DNA of 10,948 bases, taken from the NCBI GenBank assembly GCA_029935295.1, contig JAOZKP010000054.1:2084-13031 (forward strand), given 5' to 3'. The notes below the pieces were generated by a model. It was not told the DNA's origin. It did not search any database and saw only the letters and a list, made by a program, of their open reading frames with translations. The DNA comes from a bacterium. GTDB lineage: Bacteria > Desulfobacterota > Anaeroferrophillalia > Anaeroferrophillales > Tharpellaceae. Within the stretch, counting starts at the first letter, position 1, and every line of letters starts with the position of its first letter. The position numbers were made by a program, and so were the translations under genes. Of this stretch, positions 7,670-10,948 are shown in pieces.

Positions 7670-8585
7670 GCGGTTTGATCTTGCGCCAGCGATCGTGGGG
7701 CCAGAACCACTGGGACGGGTTCTGGCGGATTTGTCTTTCAATGATTTCATTTATCCGGTTGGTATATTCAGCTATAACTCCACGATTGTCACCGGTTTTG
7801 GGAACGAATATCGGCTTTTCGATAGTTATTTGGTGATGAAGAGGACGAATTCGTGTGACGAAGGCCGGTAGTATTGGACTGCCGCTAAGTCGGGCAAGAA
7901 CAGCCGGTGAGGGGATGGTTGCCACCTGATGTCCGAAAAACGGCGACCAGATGCGGTATTTGCGTCTTGCGCGCTGATCTGCCAGCAGCCCTACGAACCC
8001 GCCTTTTTTCAAAATCCTGACCAGAGTTCCAGCACTGCCAAGCTTGTCTATAGTGTGTAAGCCAATCTCTTTGCGGGCTTGTTCTATGGCGGCATAAAGA
8101 CGAGGTTTGCCTTTTATAGGTTTAACGACACCGGTTACCGGTTTTTGGGTAATGCTTGCCATGAAACCTGCCAATTCCCAGTTACCAAAATGAGCTCCGA
8201 CAATTATCGCCCCGGAATTTTTTTCAAGAATTGGTGCAAGGTGTTGTTGGCCGATTATCTGCAAATTCTGCAGCAGGAGGCGTTGGTAAGATCGGTTCTG
8301 CAGTAGAAACAGTTCACAAAGATTGTAGCCTAAATTTTGACTTATTTCAGCTTGCAGGGCTATTGAGGCCGGGCTGCCGGCTTCAAGTTGTAAGGCCAGA
8401 GCCAGATTTTTTTCGATAACCTGCCGATGTCTGCGGTCTAACGTCAGCCACAGGCGAACCAGCTGCGCTCCGAGTTTATAGGCCTCCGCAGCCGGCATGG
8501 AGTTAAAAATAGTCGTCGCAGTTTTAAAAGCAAAGAGAGCTCCGGCGTCACTTAACGATGCCGGCAGACGGAGCGGATTTTTCAT
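7656..8585 (-). CDS. lpxL: lysophospholipid acyltransferase, lipid A secondary acyltransferase (LpxL/HtrB family)
   Basis: This is a 309-residue inner-membrane acyltransferase predicted to transfer an acyl chain from acyl-ACP to Kdo2-lipid IVA. The catalytic HxxxxE is HFGNWE (H132, E137), preceded by the usual GAIIVGA strand. Further family marks are VTGVVKPIKG (150-159), GLLADQRAR (199-207) and the C-terminal SQWFWPHDRWR (291-301). The N-terminus (about 13-50) resembles the family's membrane-associated helix. Length matches E. coli LpxL/LpxM (about 306-323); which secondary position or chain it serves cannot be told. The ATG at 8585 is 7 bases after the toxin stop codon, with AGAGG at 8601-8605 (15 bases upstream, rather far) inside the toxin gene. 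Transcription is therefore likely to come at least partly from the toxin-antitoxin promoter. Confidence 0.93.
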   Translation of the reverse strand: MKNPLRLPASLSDAGALFAFKTATTIFNSMPAAEAYKLGAQLVRLWLTLDRRHRQVIEKNLALALQLEAGSPASIALQAEISQNLGYNLCELFLLQNRSYQRLLLQNLQIIGQQHLAPILEKNSGAIIVGAHFGNWELAGFMASITQKPVTGVVKPIKGKPRLYAAIEQARKEIGLHTIDKLGSAGTLVRILKKGGFVGLLADQRARRKYRIWSPFFGHQVATIPSPAVLARLSGSPILPAFVTRIRPLHHQITIEKPIFVPKTGDNRGVIAEYTNRINEIIERQIRQNPSQWFWPHDRWRKIKPLNSD

Positions 8586-8592
8586 GATAATA

Positions 8593-8844
8593 TCAATAAA
8601 CCTCTTTTCTATGCGCCATTCGCACGACAGTTATCAGTAGGATATCATTCTCTTTGAGATAAACAATGCGGTAATTTCCCGCTCTTTTACGAAATTTACC
8701 CTTGTGACGACCTTTTAGAGCTTTGTCATTGGCAAAATGCCCTTTTTTTAGCTCCTTGATTTTGTCAAAAACCAATTGCTGGTCAGAGTTGTCGATTCTG
8801 GCCAACTCTTTCAGGGCGGGTTTGGTAATAATGACCTTGTACAT
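8593..8844 (-). CDS. RelE/ParE-family toxin
   Basis: This is an 83-residue basic protein from the ATG at 8844 (a TTG one codon upstream is less likely). It begins with the typical YKVIITKPALKELARID and ends with the family signature YRIVY...VVRMAHRKEVY. Basic residues in GRHKGKFRKR (45-54), R59, R79 and the terminal Y83 sit where RelE-type mRNA interferases carry RNA-contacting and catalytic residues. Family knowledge suggests ribosome-dependent mRNA cleavage; a ParE-like gyrase poison is less likely given the arginine/tyrosine end. Its ATG overlaps the antitoxin stop by one base (TGATG), so translation is coupled. The frame is intact with no sign of decay. Confidence 0.9.
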   Translation of the reverse strand: MYKVIITKPALKELARIDNSDQQLVFDKIKELKKGHFANDKALKGRHKGKFRKRAGNYRIVYLKENDILLITVVRMAHRKEVY

Positions 8845-9071
8845 CAACTTAAGCCGAGTTGTTTCGCTACCTGTTGTAATGAGTAGGTCTCGACATTACC
8901 TTTTTTAAGCTCATCTATCCTTTTGTCAGCGATGATTTCATCCAGGGTATCAAAGTAGGCTGAAATTGCTTTCTCGATTATGTAGGTTCGGGTTCTTTCC
9001 ATTTCAGCGGCATAATTGTCCAGATCGGATAAGAGAACTTCATCAAGGCGAATATTTATAGCTTTTTTCAT
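8844..9071 (-). CDS. ribbon-helix-helix antitoxin (RelB/CopG-like)
   Basis: This is a 75-residue protein. Residues 3-42 (AINIRLDEVLLSDLDNYAA and TRTYIIEKAISAYF) form a ribbon-helix-helix DNA-binding domain: a beta-strand of alternating residues followed by two helices. The C-terminal part (about 43-75, acidic helix and SLQQVAKQLGLS) is the expected toxin-neutralising tail. The start is ATG at 9071 with a clear GGAG (9079-9082) spaced 7 bases. As with other type II systems, the antitoxin alone and in complex with the toxin should repress its own promoter at the repeats directly upstream. It precedes the toxin, as usual for relBE. Confidence 0.9.
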   Translation of the reverse strand: MKKAINIRLDEVLLSDLDNYAAEMERTRTYIIEKAISAYFDTLDEIIADKRIDELKKGNVETYSLQQVAKQLGLS

Positions 9072-9073
9072 TT

Positions 9074-9131
9074 TGTATCTCCATGTAGTTCATTGTAGAT
9101 ACATTTTAGTTCTTTAGCGGGAAAAAGTCAA
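9074..9131 (-). promoter_or_regulatory. toxin-antitoxin promoter and operator
   Basis: On the minus strand, TTGACT (9131-9126) is followed by 17 bases and TAAAAT (9108-9103): five of six matches in each box with optimal spacing. The -35 box overlaps the end of gmhB. Downstream lies a 30-base operator-like block: TGTA occurs at 9074, 9084 and 9094, exactly 10 bases apart, and the outer heptamers TGTATCT (9074-9080) and AGATACA (9097-9103) are a perfect inverted repeat. Ribbon-helix-helix dimers bind short repeats spaced about one helical turn apart, so this fits autoregulation. The block runs from the -10 box to the antitoxin Shine-Dalgarno. Confidence 0.75.
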
Positions 9132-9718
9132 GTTTTCGTATGTTGCTGCAAAATCCAGTCAACAGCCTGGCTTAGATCTATGCAGATTTTATCTGGAATT
9201 ATCTTACTGTTTTCGAGTTGTTTTTTTTCTTTCAGGCCGTAGCCGGTTTCAACCAGAATACCTTTAGCTCCGGCTTTAAAACCTAGTTCAACGTCAATCA
9301 GTTTATCGCCAATCACATAGGATTGCTGCAGGTTCAGGTGATGTTTCCCGGCTGCGGCCAGCAGCATCCCCGGAGCTGGTTTGCGGCAGGTGCAGACCGT
9401 TTTATAAGGTGGATTTCCGGCTTTTGGGTGATGTGGACAATAAAAAAAATCATCGATATGAGCATTCTGTTTCTGCAGTAATTTTTGCAGATAGTTATGA
9501 CTCTCTTTGACAAATTCTTCAGTAAATTTTCCCCGGGCGACCCCGGACTGATTTGTGACCAGGATAACCGGAATTTGCTGTTGATTAAGTTTCGCGATTG
9601 CCGCAGCAGCCGAAGGGAAAAGTTCGATCTCTTCGAGTCTGCTTAAATAGTTGACTTCGCGAATAATTGTGCCGTCCCGATCCAGGAATACAGCGCTGCG
9701 AAAAGGGGTCGTGCTCAT
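9128..9718 (-). CDS. gmhB: D-glycero-D-manno-heptose 1,7-bisphosphate 7-phosphatase
   Basis: This is a 196-residue HAD-superfamily (histidinol-phosphatase subfamily, IIIA) enzyme that removes the 7-phosphate in the ADP- or GDP-heptose pathway, supplying heptose for the LPS inner core. Nucleophile D13 and acid/base D15 are in FLDRDGT. Motif II is VTNQSGV (54-60). The zinc loop has C94, H96, C109 and C111 (CPHHP...CTCRKP), followed by K113. Motif IV is GDKLID (137-142). Length matches E. coli GmhB (191). Whether it acts on the alpha or beta anomer is not decidable here. The ATG at 9718 has AAAGAG (9724-9729) 5 bases upstream, next to a hairpin. It lies 45 bases downstream of lpxK, and its stop overlaps the -35 box of the toxin-antitoxin promoter. 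Confidence 0.95.
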   Translation of the reverse strand: MSTTPFRSAVFLDRDGTIIREVNYLSRLEEIELFPSAAAAIAKLNQQQIPVILVTNQSGVARGKFTEEFVKESHNYLQKLLQKQNAHIDDFFYCPHHPKAGNPPYKTVCTCRKPAPGMLLAAAGKHHLNLQQSYVIGDKLIDVELGFKAGAKGILVETGYGLKEKKQLENSKIIPDKICIDLSQAVDWILQQHTKT

Positions 9719-9763
9719 AAATGCTCTTTAGGGTATCTCTAAAATGCTCTTTAGAGGCACCCT
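9719..9763 (-). repeat. lpxK-gmhB intercistronic hairpin with duplicated ribosome-binding segment
   Basis: The 13-base AAATGCTCTTTAG (plus strand) occurs twice, at 9719-9731 and 9742-9754, 23 bases apart. On the transcribed minus strand each copy contains AAAGAG; the copy next to gmhB is its probable ribosome-binding site and is followed by the ATG, while in the other copy the same spacing gives TAG. In addition, 9730-9743 and 9750-9763 pair as a 14-position stem with two central mismatches (one a wobble in RNA) and a 6-base loop. No U-run follows, so it is not a standard terminator. It could modulate gmhB translation or mRNA processing. Confidence 0.5.
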
Positions 9764-10753
9764 TTAGTAGTGTAAGAGTTCAAGAAACCTGCCTTCATTA
9801 TCTATTTCAACTTCAATATTCGCAATCCAGATATTCCGCATAAAATTTTCACCTGCCGCTGCAGCCTGCAGGCGTAGCTTGTCGGCATCTTTAGCGGTGG
9901 TTACTAGAGGACGTCCTTGGCATAGCTCTTTAAGCTTAATTAGATTTTTACGGGTATAGACGTGGTGATCCTTAAAAGGGACCGATTCGGCAAGTTTCAG
10001 CCCTGAAGTTTTAAGTTGGGTGAAAAAATAGTCATTATTGGCGAGCCCCGCAACCGCGCAGAACGGACCACATTTTTTCATCTCGTCTAATGTTTTTTCC
10101 TGTATTCCTGAGAGTTGAGTAAAATTTTTATAGCGATAACCGGCACAGAAAAGCCGGTGCGGGGCAATGTGGTTTAATATTGCCGCCGCCTGGGTGTAAA
10201 AATCCGGATGACGTTGATCAAATTTATTGAAGATTACCGCATCAGCCCGTTTTAAGGAGCTGATTGATTCCCGCAGCGGCCCGGCGGGGAGCGCTTGGTG
10301 ATTGCCGAAAAGCCGTTGGCTGTCGATAATTATCAGGTTGAAATCCCGTCGCAGTTTACGGTGTTGAAAACCGTCATCCATCAGGATAATATCTGCGAGA
10401 TCATTTTCAACAATGGCTGTGGCTCCGCGTACGCGGTCAGCATCCAGTACCAGAGTGACTTCTGGAAGTTGCTGCCTGAGCATCAGAGCTTCATCGCCAA
10501 TTTCATCGGGAGTCAGAGCTTTAGTTGCAGATGCCGCAGTGACAATAACCTGTGCCTGCTTATTCTTGCGCCCGTAACCCCGTGAAAGGACTGCGACCCG
10601 AAGGCCACGGGATTGGAAATGGCGGGCGAGAAAAGCCACCATCGGGGTCTTGCCGGTGCCGCCGCTAGTGATATTGCCGACACAAATTATCGGAATGCTG
10701 ACCGTTTTGCTTAAACCGGGCAGCAGATCATAAGCCAGGTTGCGGCCGGCCAT
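9764..10753 (-). CDS. lpxK: tetraacyldisaccharide 4'-kinase
   Basis: LpxK transfers the gamma-phosphate of ATP to the 4' position of the tetraacyldisaccharide 1-phosphate to form lipid IVA at the cytoplasmic face of the inner membrane. Numbered from the ATG at 10753 (329 residues): the P-loop is NITSGGTGKTP (27-37), then LSRGYGR (56-62), DDGFQHRKL (126-134, with the family's DGFQH), KDHHVY (261-266) and TTAKDADKL (285-293). The true protein is almost certainly longer: the frame stays open to a TAA at 10850-10852 and encodes SSFLLRPAAWLYGAI directly upstream of the ATG, matching the conserved membrane-associated N-terminal helix of LpxK. That extension has no ATG, GTG or TTG, and the 10753 ATG has no ribosome-binding site. 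A rare start codon or a base error near 10835-10845 are the explanations. Confidence 0.93.
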   Translation of the reverse strand: MAGRNLAYDLLPGLSKTVSIPIICVGNITSGGTGKTPMVAFLARHFQSRGLRVAVLSRGYGRKNKQAQVIVTAASATKALTPDEIGDEALMLRQQLPEVTLVLDADRVRGATAIVENDLADIILMDDGFQHRKLRRDFNLIIIDSQRLFGNHQALPAGPLRESISSLKRADAVIFNKFDQRHPDFYTQAAAILNHIAPHRLFCAGYRYKNFTQLSGIQEKTLDEMKKCGPFCAVAGLANNDYFFTQLKTSGLKLAESVPFKDHHVYTRKNLIKLKELCQGRPLVTTAKDADKLRLQAAAAGENFMRNIWIANIEVEIDNEGRFLELLHY

Positions 10754-10864
10754 GATCGCGCCATAAAGCCAGGCCGCCGGACGTAGTAGGAATGAGCTGA
10801 GAGTAGTTAATTTACAGGATAGGGGAGTGATGATTATGATTCCATCAAGTTAAAGGTGTTCTAA

Positions 10865-10924
10865 TGCGGGGACAAATCCCGCAACCAAAATGGGCTTTAT
10901 CCGCCCGCAAATAAGTACTCTTAT
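10865..10924. other. tandem small hairpins upstream of lpxK
   Basis: Three short inverted repeats follow each other: TGCGGG/CCCGCA (10865-10870 with 10878-10883, 7-base loop), GGGC/GCCC (10892-10895 with 10903-10906) and ATAAG/CTTAT (10911-10915 with 10920-10924). A second CCCGC at 10904-10908 could also pair with the GCGGG of the first hairpin, so alternative folds are possible. No T-run marks a terminator on the minus strand; a T-run at 10941-10946 follows ATAAG on the plus strand. They may form the leader of the lpxK transcript or belong to the end of the gene to the right. No promoter for lpxK is recognisable before the window ends. Confidence 0.3.
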
Positions 10925-10948
10925 CAGAGCTATGCATAAGTTTTTTCA

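Noticed and set aside
8593..9071. Reading the RelE/RHH pair as an anti-phage defence island or mobile element remnant
   Set aside because: There are no accompanying defence genes, integrase, transposase or flanking attachment repeats; only an ordinary type II toxin-antitoxin module is supported.
10920..10946. A plus-strand intrinsic terminator (CTTAT...ATAAG followed by T-run)
   Set aside because: The stem is only five mostly A/T pairs with an 11-base loop, and no plus-strand gene precedes it in the window.

Overview
The window looks like a piece of a Gram-negative chromosome, most likely a Desulfobacterota/deltaproteobacterial lineage. This is inferred from the lipid A/LPS gene set (lpxK, gmhB, an LpxL-type acyltransferase, kdkA), from an HDOD domain fused to a histidine kinase, and from a DHH phosphoesterase of a type I associate with that group. 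No rRNA, tRNA, CRISPR array or complete insertion sequence was seen. Coding density is very high. The largest gene-free gap is the 258 bases between 5452 and 5709.

Left block (78-5451, all minus strand, transcribed right to left): an orphan HDOD-GAF-like histidine kinase, then recQ helicase, then a class IV aminotransferase (4-amino-4-deoxychorismate lyase-like). The kinase and recQ are 26 bases apart, and recQ and the aminotransferase overlap in an ATGA, so this is probably one operon. A sigma70-like promoter with a small dyad over its -35 box lies upstream of the kinase.

Middle block (5710-7669, plus strand): a DHH/DHHA1 phosphoesterase followed by an overlapping Kdo kinase gene (kdkA). 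The 258-base gap at 5452-5709 separates this pair from the divergent kinase operon.

Right block (7656-10753, extending to about 10849, minus strand): lpxK, gmhB, a RelBE-like ribbon-helix-helix antitoxin/toxin pair, and an LpxL/HtrB acyltransferase. Together with kdkA, which converges on the acyltransferase with a 14-base overlap, this is a lipid A/inner-core module: LpxK adds the 4'-phosphate, LpxL adds a secondary acyl chain, GmhB makes a heptose precursor and KdkA phosphorylates Kdo. The toxin-antitoxin pair sits inside this run with its own strong promoter and a three-repeat operator, and its last gene ends 7 bases before the acyltransferase start.

The best second-look items are the toxin-antitoxin operator and its position, the lpxK N-terminus that is encoded upstream of the first usable start codon, the hairpin/duplicated ribosome-binding segment between lpxK and gmhB, and the HDOD kinase that keeps an apparently complete set of HD metal-ligand residues. 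I do not see convincing evidence for a wholly new biological system.
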